The position numbers were made by a program, and so were the translations under genes. The notes beneath the pieces were generated by a model. It made no database searches. It saw only the letters and a list, made by a program, of their open reading frames with translations, and was not told where the DNA came from. Positions 36,123 to 46,469 of a DNA stretch of 64,000 nt are shown here, one piece after another. Each line of letters opens with the position of its first letter. The stretch's first letter is position 1. Source of the stretch: Cordia subcordata (lineage: Eukaryota > Streptophyta > Magnoliopsida > Boraginales > Cordiaceae); contig JAPTOF010000020.1 in assembly GCA_028554755.1 (NCBI GenBank), positions 10,511,001-10,575,000 of the forward strand, written 5' to 3'.

Positions 36123-39100
36123 ACACAAAAGAAACACACTCACTCACACACACACACACACACACACAGAGTGCTTCTTTCTTCCTTTTCCATCCCCTTC
36201 TCCCTTCCCCTACCACCACCAGAAAAACGCTTCCTTTTGGAGCAGGATAGAGAAGGGTGCCTAACCACCATGCACTTTACTACTGCAAGTCTACCTCCTT
36301 TAGTTGGAAAGCCTGTCATTGTCAACAGACTGCCGTATTGACTTTGGTACGTAGTTCTCTTTCTTTTTTATTACCACTCCTGGTCCAACCATATTAACTA
36401 TTTTAGATGTCATCCACGGATGTCCAAACGAGAAGATAGATGACTGTGATGTTTTAATAAATTATTTATGGCCTTTTAGTACATCCAAGTTTCAAGTGTC
36501 AACATAACTGATTCTCAAGTTTCTTTTTCCTCCTATTACCCAGTTACATAAAAATGCAATAGTTTCTTAGCCTGTTTCACACAATCCAAGTTCCAATATT
36601 TTCAATATAATTGATATTTATGTTTCTCTTCCCTCTTATTACCAAAACATCTAAACATACTATAGCTTCTTAGCAAATATTACACAATTCACACGGAGGA
36701 CAGCAATTCAAGCTGTCTTATTTCCACATAGACCTGACAATGGAAAATTTACCTTCCTGCTCTTGACCTCAATGATTTCCAAATTGAGCTACAGCCTACA
36801 GCATTTATACCAGTCATACTATTGCGCTATTTGATGCAGCATTTTGAAGACCTTAAAAGAACATTTGGAATTCGAACCAAACTGTGATTCTGAATGGTGT
36901 TTGACAACCAAAGCAGCTTTGAATTCCGCAGTCAAAATTTAGTAAGTCTACTTTTTGGCAAAAGCTGCCACGGGGTAGCTTTCATCCAAATTTGATTTTA
37001 AGCTTCTCTATATGCATAAAATGGCCTATCATATTACAAGTTTGACTATTACCATCTTAAGATCACTTTAACTATAACTTCTCAAAGATCATGGACTATA
37101 AAATAAGGCCTAAGGAGTCAACTCATCCAACTTCAAGTACATGAGAAATAACCTATAACACACACTTTATGTTCACTTACATTCCCTTGTATCGCCATAA
37201 TTTCAGTTAGGACATGATTCCTCTTAATAATTAAAAGTGATGCCTCTTTATTCATATTAGTCTGTTAAGAGGGTATAATTCCACAAACAACAGTTTGAAA
37301 AGACATTCCTGCCTGCCTTAATAAACCGTGTTCTGCAAATTTTTCTCATCCCCGCTTGATATGTTCCCACAAATCCACTACCTCTGAGATTCAATATTTT
37401 GTCACACCCATCTTCTGTAGCCAAGACCTTATAGCAAGCAGTAGTTTGACCAATCACATAAATAATCTCTCTCCCTGAGTCGTTGGAAGAAGACAAAATC
37501 ATGTTTCACAGACTACAAAATCTATCCTCAATCACATAATGAAATAATACTTATTGGTCCAAGTTAATTACATCACTACTGGCATTAGATATAGAAACAA
37601 GAAGCATCTTGAAATAGGGTCAAGCTAAGTCCATCTTCTCATAAACAGTCTTCACTAGCACACTTCAACTGTTTATTTATCAAGCTAGGTTCCTTCACCA
37701 AGCTATGTTCATGCTGCTTCTAACCCTTAGGGTGCACAATAGACAATTGGAATATGAGGATGGCGGTAGCACAGAGATCTCCATTTCTTAGGCATTTTAA
37801 TTGATTTCTGTTAGAGTTACCACCTCATCTAAAAGCTTAAGCTTGTAGAGAGGATATAGGTTTATTTATTTATTATGTTAACACGCCACTTCACGTGCAA
37901 CGTAATTTGTTTATAGCTTGCACGTGGACAATTTAATTAAATGGGTGGCGGTAAGGATCGAACCTGTGCCGTTTGGCTTTCAGGCTCTGATACCATGTTA
38001 GAGTTACCACCTCATCTAAAAGCTTAAGCTTGTAGAGAGGATATTGGTTTATTTATTTATTATGTTAACAAGGAACATATAGTTTGGCTGCTTGGAATAA
38101 AGACACTCAAAAGGAGACTTATTAGATAGAACAGGTGTAGGAAGTCTATTTATTAAGTAATTAGCTGTAGCCAGTGACTCTAGCCATAGAGAATTAGGTA
38201 AACTAGCCTGATACATAAGAGTCAAAGCAGTTTCTACTAAATGCCTGTGTTTTCTTTCAACTTTGCCATTTTGCTCTGGGGTGTAAGGACATGTGGTGTG
38301 ATGAATTGTCCCTAAGGACTGAAGAAAGGAACTAAACTGAGAATTAAGATATTCAGTTCCATTATCAGTCCTAAACACCTTAATCTTCGTATCAAATTGA
38401 TTTTGTACCATGGCATTGAACAACAAAAAAACAGAATAAGCATCTAATTTTTGTTTCAGAGGATAAAACCAGGCAAATCTTGTAAAATCATCCAGAAACA
38501 GTATATAATATCTGTAATGTTGATAAGAAGGTAAAGGAAAGAGACCTCAAACATCAGAGTGTACCAATTGAAAAGGTTTAATAGTGACAGTAGTAGACAA
38601 AGAAAATGGAATTTTATGAGATTTTGCTACAGCACATGAATTACAACTATGACTGTCACTGTCTAACTGACAATGTAACAAAGAAGACAATATAGAAAAT
38701 AGTTTCTTTGCAGGGTGACCCAGTCTTTGATGCCAAAGAGTAGTTTGAGTTGGAGCTTTAGCACTGCAGCTGCAACTGAGAATTGTAGAAAATAGCTGAG
38801 TAGTAGATGACAATTGATATGGAAGCTTGTATAGACCTTGCTCACAAAGGCCCTTGCAGTAAATCTGCTTACTAGAATTATCCACAATCAGTACCTCTTC
38901 AATTATCAAAGTAGGTTACATGTGAGGGGGAGTGTTAGAGTATTTCCTCCCACATGGAAAAATTACAAAGTCTAAGACCATTTAATAAGATCCTGGGCTA
39001 CTCCTCCAATTGACCAATTGGTTTTTAGAATGGAGCTACATGATTTACCTGCTGGAGTTAAGTTTCTCATTCAAAACTTCACATCTATGGTGCATATCAA

Positions 39101-42100
39101 ACTAGATTCCACAAATTACATGGTCTGGAGATCTCAATTGCAGCGAATCTTCAAGGCACATCATCTGTTGGATCATATCACAGGGAAATCACCTTGTCCT
39201 GCTCCAACTGTGAAGGGTGCTACTGGGACGAACATAATCAATCCTGATTATGAAGCCTGGACTTCCTTAGATGAGCATCTTCAAAACTGTCTTTTTGCTG
39301 CTATTTCTCCTACTGTTCTTACTTTAATTCTTCATCTAAATACATTTTGCTGCTATTTGGCAAGCACTTGAACAGAGATTTAGCTGCTTTAGCAGATATG
39401 ATGTTCACCATCTGAAGAACAGACTTCTTAATATCACTAAGGGCACAAAAACAATGCAAGCTTATCTTGATGAAATCAAAACCATCACTGATAGCTTAGT
39501 TACTGTAGATGATATTGTTACAAAGGAAGATCTAGTTCTTCTCACTCTCAAGGGACTTCTTCCAGAGTATGACTCTTTTCAGTCTAGTTTTAGGTTAAGA
39601 CCTACACCTATTGCAGTCTCAGAGTTGAATTCTTTGCTTCTAAGTGAAGATTTTAATTTTCAGTTGAAGAAAAAGCTCACTCTACTAGATTCTTCCTCTG
39701 ATACTCACACCCTGTTGTATACCAACACTACTCAAGGTAAGGGTTCTAATAGAGGTAGAGGCAGAGGAAGAAATTCAAATCCTAGAGGTGGAGGTAGGGG
39801 CAGAGCTCCTGCTAACAAAGGTGGCTATACTCAGTCATCATCCACTTCTGTTTCACCACAGGGAAACAATTCCAACTCAAATTCAGTTTCAACTGGTTCT
39901 TTCTCTGGCTCTTCCACTAAGATCTACTGTCAGATTTGTGAAAAGCCAAATCATAATGCTAGAGAATGCTGGTACAGATTTGATACCACTTATGGTAATC
40001 CTCAGTCAGACAAACAGGCCTATAACACTCAAGCTGGTGCTTCAACTTCTAATGATGGCTCATGGGTTTTAGACAGTGGAGCAAATACTCATGTTACTCA
40101 TGATTTGAGCAATCTGTCTACTCATACTCCTTATCAAGGAACAGAGTCAGTGACTGTAGGTAATGGTACTCAACTTCCTATCACTAGTATTGGATCTGGT
40201 AGACTTTTCACCTCTTCTTCCATCTACAAGTTGACTAATGTTCTTCATATTCCTCAAATCTCTTCCAATTTAATTTTTGTATCAAGATTCACTCTTGATA
40301 ATAATTGTACCTTGATTTTCAACTCACAAGAGGTACTGATTGTGGATAATTCCACTAAGCAGATTCAGTACAAGGGCCTTTGTGAGCTAGGTTTATATAA
40401 GCTTCCATCTCAATTGTCATCCACTACTCAGTTATCTTCTACAATTCTCAGTTGCAACTGCAGTGCTAAAGCTCCAACTCAAACTACTCTTTGGCATCAA
40501 AGACTGGGTCACCCTGCAAAGAAACTGTTTTCTGTATTGTCTTCTTTGTTACATTGTCAGGTAGATAGTGACAGTCATAGTTGTAATTCATGTGCTCTAG
40601 CAAAATCTCATAAAATTCCATTTTCTTTGTCTACTACTGTCACTACTAAACCTTTTCAATTGGTACACTCTGATGTTTGAGGTCCCTCTCCTTTACCTTC
40701 TTATCAACATTACAAATATTATATATTGTTTCTGGATGATTTTACAAGATTTGCCTGGTTTTATCCTCTGAAACAAAAATCAGATGCTTATTCTGCTTTT
40801 TTGTTGTTCAATGCCATGGTACAAAATCAATTTGATACTAAGATTAAGGTGTTTAGGACTAATAATGGAACTGAATATCTTAATTCTCAGTTTAGTTCCT
40901 TTCTTCAGTCCTTAGGGACAATTTATCACACCACATGTCCTTACACCCCAGAGCAAGATGGCAAAGTTGAAAGAAAACACAGGCATTTAGTAGAAACTGC
41001 TTTGACTCTTATGCATCAGGCTAGTTTACCTAATTCTCTATGGCTAGAGTCACTGGCTGCAGCTAATTACTTAATAAATAGACTTCCTACACCTGTTCTA
41101 TCTAATAAGTCTCCTTTTGAGTGTCTTTATTCCAAGCAGCCCGACTATATGTTTCTTAGAGTTATAGGTTGTCTCTGCTATCCTTGGCTAAGACCTTACA
41201 CTCAGCACAAACTGCAACCAAGGTCTACTCCCTGTGTTTTCATTGGCTATTGTCCTACTACTAAGGGGTATAGGTGTCTGGATCCTAAAACAAATAGAGT
41301 GTACATTTCTAGGCATGTTCAATTCATAGAACTTGTGTTTCCTTTTGCTGCTTCTGATTTGCAGGATGTAAATTCTTCCACTCCTATTTCAGCCTGTTTT
41401 CCATCTCTGAGCACTAGTTTACCAGTTTTTCCCACCTCACAGGATTTCACTACTCTTGCAGTGTCTCAGTCTTACTCTCACGAGTCTCCTGCAGTAAGAC
41501 AATTCCAATCTTCTGCAAGTTCATCAACAAATCACTCCACTAGAAATTCTGCATCTGAAGATGTTATGCATATCTCTGAACAGTTTCATCATTCTTTAGA
41601 AAACAGTCCTTTTCAGTCTTCAACATCTTCTGCTAACTCAGATCATCCTGGCTCATCAGCTTCACATTCTGAAAATACCACCAGGGCTGTCTCTCATCAT
41701 ACAGATCAGCAATGTTCTACAGAGTCCTCTAGTACAAGTTCAGCTTCTTTCCCTGTGTCTTTGCATCCTATGCTTACTAGATCTAAAACAGGCAGTCTAA
41801 AACCTCCCTTGTACAATCTTCATACTCTTGTAACTAGTCCACCTACTACTGAGCCAACTACTTATAAACAAGCTGCATCTTCTAGTTACTGGATCCAAGC
41901 TATGAAAAAAGAGTATGATGCCTTGCTTAAACAGAACACCTGGACTCTAGTTCCTTTGCCACCTAATAGACAACCTATTGGAAACAAATGGGTATACAGA
42001 ATTAAGTACAAGGCAGATGGTACAGTTTCCAAGTACAAGGCAAGATTAGTTGCCAAAGGATTTCATCAAAAGGAAGGACTTGATTATACTGAGACTTTTA

Positions 42101-44674
42101 GTCCAGTTGTTAAACCTCAAACAATCAGGATTGTGTTGACAATGGCAGTCACATTCAAGTGGCCTATTAAACAACTTGATGTTTCTAATGCTTTTCTTCA
42201 TGGAACTTTGGATGAGGAAGTTTATATGCTACAACCTCAGGGGTTTGAAAATCCTCAACTTCCTAATTTTGTTTGTAAACTCAATAAATCTCTTTATGGT
42301 CTCAAGCAAGCACCAAGGGCATGGTATCAAATGCTATCCTCTTTTCTTCTAAGCCAGGGGTTTACTTGCAGCTCTTCTGATACATCTCTGTTTGTTCATA
42401 AAACAAGCCAGTCTATCATAATTATACTGGTCTATGTGGATGATCTTATTATCACTGGCTCCTCATCACAGGCTATTACTGATCTCATTGCAGCCATGAG
42501 TCAAAAATTTGCTATGAAGGATCTAGGTCCTTTATCTTACTTTCTTGGTATTGAGGTCTGCTATTCTTCAAATGGTTTACTACTTCATCAAAGTAAATAT
42601 GCCTTGGATATTCTAAACAAGGCTGGCTTGTCTGAATGTCACTCTACTGAGCTTCCTACTATGGCAAAGTCCTCAGGCAAATCTGCAGACCTGGTTCCTT
42701 ACTCTAATCCTACTCAATTTAGAAGTATTCTTGGGGCTCTTCAATATCTTACAATGACTAGACTTGATATTCAATATGCAGTCAACACCTTATGCCAGTC
42801 TATGCATTCACCCACTAAACAAAATTTTACAGCTCTCAAGAAATTGCTTAGGTTCATTAAAGGGATATTTAACCAAGGTCTTTTTCTGTAGCCTAGTTCA
42901 TTTACTATGAAGGCTTATTCAGACTCAGATTGGGCTTGTGACTTTCTGGACAGAAAGTCAACTACTGCTTACCGCATTTTCTTGGGTCAAAATCTCATTT
43001 CATGGACATCCAAAAAGCAACCTACTGTTGCAAGGTCCACAACAGAAGCAGAATATAGGGCAATGGCTCATACATCTGCAGAAATTAAATGGCTCTCCTA
43101 TCTGCTTAAAGACTTAGGCATTACACTGTCTATTCCTACACTCTTTTGTGATATGCTTCAGCTCTAGCACTGGCAAAGAACCCAGTTTATCATGCCAAGA
43201 CAAAACATATCGAAATTGATTATCATTTTGTTAGGGAACAGGTTTCGTCCAAGCAACTAACAGTGTCTCATATTTCAACTACTGGACAAATTGCAAATCT
43301 GCTTACTAAGCATCTATCAAAGCTAGTTTTCTCCTATCTCAAGTCCAAGCTTCACATGCTTAACCCTGCTCAGCTTGAGGGGGGCTAATAAGATAGCTAT
43401 ATGACTTGAAATAAAAAGTGTTAGGTTGTTTGGAATTTCTCTGTCACAGTCAGTAATATTAGCATAGCTATTTTAACCAACAAAGCAGTTAGCTGAGCTG
43501 TTATATTAGGCAGTTACAAAAGCAGTTAGTTAGTAACTTGAGTGCCAAGACATTCTATTCTATAAATACCGCATGTAATCAGTTTCAGATATAATGAAAA
43601 TCAAGATATTTTTCATGCTCTTCATTTCTTCATAATTTCATATGATTGAACGTTTCATCAAGTGGGAAACGTATTATTTACATGAGCATTTTTATCTCAT
43701 TATGAACAAATTGATGGATAATCAACCAAAATAAAGGAAAAAATAAACAGCACTACCAAGTATAATGCTATCCTGAGCAAATGTAACAAAATCTCTTAAA
43801 GCACAAAGAATAATTTCTGCCTAAGGCAAGAAGGAAAACATCCAAGAAATAGTGTGCCACAAGTACACTCGCCTAAAACATTTAGCCTGGATTATTGATT
43901 AAACCACAAGACTCGTGTCTGCCACCAGCGTGGGATGTATTATCACCTAAAGCAATCAACACTAATAATATAAGCTGCCAATGCATAAAAACACAATAAA
44001 ATAGGCTACTCTTGTGGACAAAATCCCTACTATGCGTAGGTCCCAGAAGACCAGTCAAACACTAAAAGATGCAAAATACCCATTAACCGAAACATCACCA
44101 AATGTCAAAGAAATTAATACAAAAAGAAAGTGAAAAGGAAATGACTGTGAGCACCAAGAGAATACTTTAATCTTTAGTCGAGTGCAACACTAGTTAAACA
44201 CTGTTAAAAGATGCAAAATACCCATTAATCAAAGCATATCAAAGAAATCACTGAACCAAATTTCATGAGGGGAAAACACAAACACAAAAGGGAAAGCTTT
44301 TAACTTTTTTATGAAGTGGGAGAAAAAGTGTTACCAGGAACATGTTGAGCCAAATTGACCAAAACAGAGTGAGACCCATCATCAGCATTATCACCAGGAG
44401 ACCCAAACTGAAGTGGAATGTGTTGAGGGAGTGCAATAATATCAGACCCTTTTGGGATATCTTGAGAGGCCACAAGGCCAAGGCCATAATAGGGCTCCTC
44501 TTCCAGTACTGCTATCTTCACTGCTTGGTGCACAAAACCACCTTGTCTTCGCACCCATTTGATAAGGTCTGGTGCTTGCGGCACTAGTCTTGTTGAAGTT
44601 GAGAGATTGGCGGCGCATGTTAGAGGCCGCATGTGGGTTAGTGCGCTGGCCATTAGCATCATCTTGGTCGACAT
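32415..44674 (-). CDS. Rubisco-LSMT-like SET-domain protein methyltransferase, five exons, 482 aa
   Basis: Exons on the minus strand, in order: 44,674-44,335, 34,700-34,534, 34,193-33,894, 33,739-33,476, 32,792-32,415. They sum to 1,449 nt and join in frame, one codon split between exons 1 and 2. Introns are GT-AG except the third (GC-AG). Domains: a Ser/Thr-rich, basic N-terminus (residues 1-34, possible plastid transit peptide); SET from about residue 37, with YYGLGLVASQDIPKG (62-76) and the split SET core ending in NHSFNPNAE (246-254) and LLLNYGHLNNDLFLLDYGFV (282-301); then the helical Rubisco-LSMT substrate-binding region (about 302-482). The family uses S-adenosylmethionine to methylate lysines of plastid proteins such as Rubisco large subunit or aldolase; which substrate applies here is unknown. 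No internal stop or frameshift, so probably functional despite the 9.6-kb first intron. Confidence 0.92.
33740..33893 (-). other. Intron 3 of the SET gene with GC donor
   Basis: The exon 3 end reads GTGAAG followed by GCATGTTT, and the acceptor is TTGCCAG before GTCATTGCAGG. Joining at AAG keeps the frame and the family-typical sequence LVKVIAGTHIKQDD. The nearest GT, four bases on, would break the frame. Confidence 0.8.
35125..37800. other. Intronic DNA without a gene
   Basis: Contains (CT)n/(AC)n near 35,125-35,170 and a large compound microsatellite at 36,063-36,168. ORFs such as 35,020-35,277 and 37,257-37,502 have no recognised domain. It has more mixed composition than the flanking intergenic DNA. 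Confidence 0.5.
36063..36168. repeat. (TC)n(AC)n compound microsatellite
   Basis: About 23 TC units with one GTC interruption, then (AC)n, a short interruption and (CA)n. It lies within intron 1 of the SET gene. Confidence 0.9.
37809..38070 (-). mobile_element. SMART-like miniature LTR retrotransposon, 262 bp
   Basis: Two 75-bp direct repeats (37,809-37,883 and 37,996-38,070) differ at one base. Each has TGTTA...TAACA ends. On the minus strand the right repeat is followed immediately by TGGTATCAGAGC, the standard initiator-Met tRNA primer-binding site. The 112-bp interior has no coding sequence; it also carries GGTTCGATCC, a tRNA B-box-like word, 19 nt after the primer site. A weak purine stretch (GTGAAGTGGCG) precedes the 3' repeat. 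Total size matches the few-hundred-bp SMART class rather than ordinary TRIMs. The flanks (ATTTC and AGGAA) are not a target duplication. Confidence 0.85.
38071..38905 (-). pseudogene. Inverted partial copy of copia pol (integrase region)
   Basis: The minus strand is almost identical to 40,330-41,155 of the plus-strand copia element. It covers the pre-integrase zinc region (WHQRLGHPAKKLF, CNSCAVAKSHK) and the integrase core (FRTDNGTEYLNSQF, TPEQNGKVERKHRH). It shares the TGA codon just after HSDV. Its left end abuts the SMART-like element exactly; its right end stops about 28 bp before a polypurine/LTR fragment. It retains the catalytic Asp of RTDNG, which the plus copy has lost. Confidence 0.9.
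38921..39029 (+). mobile_element. Polypurine tract plus LTR fragment of another copia-type element
   Basis: TGTGAGGGGGAG is followed by TGTTAGAGTATTTCCTCCCA, continuing to CCAATTGGTTTTTAG. This looks like the junction of a polypurine tract and 3' LTR start seen in many plant copia elements. It lies where the 5' LTR of the downstream element should be, but no primer-binding site follows; gag begins at once. Mosaic origin is inference. Confidence 0.45.
39030..40060 (+). pseudogene. Copia gag, frameshifted
   Basis: The ATG of MELHDLPAGVKF at 39,030 starts the gag. It has the LDSTNYMVWRSQLQRIF head and NPDYEAWTSLDEHL. A frameshift near 39,345 separates it from FAAIWQALEQRFSCF and the continuing frame from 39,348 (MQAYLDEIKTITDSL). 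A Gly/Arg-rich basic stretch (39,740-39,810) precedes a complete CCHC knuckle, CQICEKPNHNARECW (39,929-39,973). Packaging of element RNA is the family role. Confidence 0.88.
40061..41340 (+). pseudogene. Copia protease and integrase, interrupted by TGA
   Basis: The protease motif WVLDSGANTHVT (about 40,060-40,095) is intact. The integrase zinc region reads HQRLGHPAKKLF with CNSCALAKSH. A TGA at 40,678-40,680 replaces the Trp normally found in HSDVWGP. In the core the second catalytic Asp is changed: FRTNNGTEY instead of RTDNG. TPEQDGKVERKH also differs from the usual EQNG. The post-core FIGY and FDP/LDPKTNRVYISRHV segments follow. Inactive for two independent reasons. Confidence 0.9.
41780..42891 (+). 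pseudogene. Copia reverse transcriptase, frame intact to a TAG
   Basis: The frame is continuous from 40,726 to the TAG at 42,889-42,891 and covers the whole RT. Motifs: WTLVPLPPNRQPIGNKWVY (start of the domain), QLDVSNAFLHG (catalytic Asp), SLYGLKQAPRAWY, and LVYVDDLIITGSSS with an intact YVDD. The Ser/Thr-rich spacer between integrase and RT (41,340-41,780) is typical of copia. The domain itself looks undamaged, but it has no open path from gag. Confidence 0.9.
42895..43370 (+). pseudogene. Copia RNase H and C-terminus, stop and frameshift
   Basis: After the TAG the frame reads KAYSDSDWACDFLDRKSTTA, then SWTSKKQPTVARSTTEAEYR, the copia RNase H motifs. A single-base loss near 43,152 shifts the frame at LFCD; the correct continuation (ASALALAKNPVYHAKTKHI) is in the next frame. 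It ends AQLEGG at the polypurine tract. Confidence 0.88.
43375..43650 (+). mobile_element. Polypurine tract and putative 3' LTR of the copia element
   Basis: TTGAGGGGGGC (43,375-43,385) is the polypurine tract. The following sequence starts TAATAAGATAGC, where TG would be expected, so the first bases may be mutated. It has a TATA-like CTATAAATACC (43,559-43,569) and ends somewhere near TTCATAATTTCATA. With no second copy in the window the end cannot be fixed. Confidence 0.4.
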
Positions 44675-45560
44675 GGTTTGTTCAGATGAAGTTTAGAGGG
44701 TTTTTGGCTTAGCTACAAGGTGCCTACCGAGCTTCTGCGTTTTAATTCCTCCTCTCTTTCTTTTTTAACTCAAGGCCAAATTTCTCAAAAGTCGCCCATC
44801 ATCCCTTGTGGTTAGTTAAAAGGTGCATAACAATTAAAATCTTCGACCGCAAATCAAAATAATAAGCATTTTAATCAATTAAGTTATAAATAACTTATGT
44901 CTTAATTTATTAACATAAAATAAATACTCATTTGTATTAATTTTTTTAAAAGTGTTTTTTTAAATGGTAAAAAATACTCTTTTGATATAAAATAAATACT
45001 CATTTGGATTATTTTTTTTTAAAAGTGTTTTTTTAAATAGTAAAAAAATACTTTTTTGATAAACTAAAAATCCTAACTTTTAAAAAAACTAAAATTAAAT
45101 TTTTTTTTGAGTTTTAACTTTTTTAAAAATTTAATCTAAGTATTTATTACAAAAAAAAATACTTTTCTTTAAAAAAAATCAATTTAAACATGCCCTAAAT
45201 ATATCATACAAACGAGGAAGAGGAGCAGCAGATATAATGATCCTCATTGTTTCTTTGATTTTTAGTCATCAAATATGGGAAAAGTGAAGTCAAAGATGCT
45301 ACGGTGAAGCCTCATTTGTTACTTTTATCCGGCAACTCGTTTACATAAACAGCAGAAAGGATTTAACCTCAGGTGAGGGGAAGAATTCCAGGGTGTACTA
45401 TAGAGTTGTCTTCTTTTTGGACCTCCGACCAATGAGGTGATGACACATGCACATGTAGTTATATAAAGTAGGTTCTAAACCTGGGTGGCACAATATAGCG
45501 CAATTCCAATAGTTGGCCATTGGCCAATTTTTTTTTTTAACTTTAGAAAAAAGTTTGAAA
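44675..45560. other. 5' flank of the SET gene, AT-rich
   Basis: The first 110 bases upstream of the ATG (minus strand) include a pyrimidine/purine-rich leader (AAAGAAAGAGAGGAGG). Beyond 44,800 the DNA is A/T runs with two similar segments (TAAATACTCATTTG...TTTTTAAAAGTGTTTTTTTAAA at 44,930 and 44,990). Promoter elements cannot be singled out. Confidence 0.45.
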
Positions 45561-45564
45561 TAAA

Positions 45565-46400
45565 AGAGACTATAAGGATATTTTTCTGAAGAAGGGCATA
45601 TCTTCCTGAAAGAAAAATGCTACTCTAAATGTTGATCTTTTTACCACGAAACGAAGCAATAAGTCCCTTCCGATAGTGAGTGGTGTATTTGGAGATCCAA
45701 AAGTTCTACTTTTATAAGCAGAGGTATAGCTCAAATGTATAAGTCTTTCACTATGATTAGAATGCATTTTGTCAAGGAAATAGTGCCAGTAAAGGTATCT
45801 GGTGGTAGACCAAAGCCAAGCTTTGGCCTTTGCCCCTGTTGAAGCAACATAAGCAAGCTTCTATTGTTACGTAACAATAGAGCAAGATAGCATTTTGCGC
45901 CCACATGTTTGAATTTGAAGGTTTCGCTATTCTTTTCTATTGAAAAGGAGTCAGCTATCAGGGCAAGTCACCTTCTTCTAGGCTCCATTGGACACGAAGC
46001 ATGAAACTTCTCTTTGACTTCTCCCTATGAAACTTCTATTCCTTCCAAAAGTCAGGAATAGCAGGAAAGGGAAGAACAACTTCTATAGCTACTTCTATCT
46101 AATGGAGTCGTTTCTTATTATTTTTCTAAGTTTAAAGTCGAAACCCTAAACCCACAAACCGTACCGAAGGGAAGGGCGATAAGACACTCCATTCACTTGG
46201 GGCAAACAACGTTGGCGTTGCGTAGCTAAGGCTTGGTGGCGTGCCATTATGCCAAGGGCCTGAAGGGGTGGCTAACACCCTGCAGAAGAAGCGTAGCAAT
46301 CTCCCCTTGTAGGAGTGTCTTATCGACATTCCCGTGTTATGGGTTTCTTTGTAGGAGAAGGTGTCAAATACATAGGGGGCGGACATATCTCTTCGTATCT
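45565..46400. other. Candidate organellar (mitochondrial) DNA insertion
   Basis: The composition changes abruptly to near-balanced GC, and the style resembles plant mitochondrial spacer: AAGCCAAGCTTTGGCC, a perfect 20-bp palindrome at 45,861-45,880, and a GC-rich block around 46,140-46,380 with open frames on both strands but no recognised gene. No known mitochondrial gene was recognised. Judged on texture only. Confidence 0.35.
45861..45880. repeat. Perfect 20-bp palindrome
   Basis: CTATTGTTACGTAACAATAG is fully self-complementary, with no loop. Part of the candidate mitochondrial insertion. Confidence 0.95.
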
Positions 46401-46469
46401 TTTCTTGTATTTTTTTCTGTATCAATTTTTTTATTAATTTATTACCTATTAGTCCAGCCTTGTTTCTAT

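Larger units (their letters stand above)
39030..43370 (+). mobile_element. Ty1/copia retrotransposon in the SET-gene intron, nearly full coding region
   Basis: The order gag - protease - integrase - RT - RNase H is typical of copia and is opposite in direction to the host gene. It has at least four lesions: a gag frameshift near 39,345, TGA at 40,678-40,680, TAG at about 42,889, and a 1-nt loss near 43,152. It is followed by a polypurine tract (43,375-43,385) and a putative 3' LTR. No matching 5' LTR or primer site lies upstream, so it is 5'-truncated or rearranged. Confidence 0.92.
34701..44334 (-). other. Intron 1 of the SET gene, 9.6 kb
   Basis: Donor CCTG|GTAACA at 44,334 and acceptor GACAG|TGGAGC at 34,701. 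It contains, left to right, 2.8 kb of unremarkable DNA with microsatellites, a SMART-like element, an inverted copia pol fragment, a copia element and about 0.7 kb of unique sequence. All other introns are under 1 kb. Confidence 0.85.

Noticed and set aside
37257..37502. 81-codon minus-strand ORF in intron 1
   Set aside because: No recognisable domain, no splice sites linking it to the SET gene, and the SET frame closes without it.
39018..39029. Earlier start for the copia gag at 39,018
   Set aside because: That codon is TTG; the first ATG in frame is 39,030.
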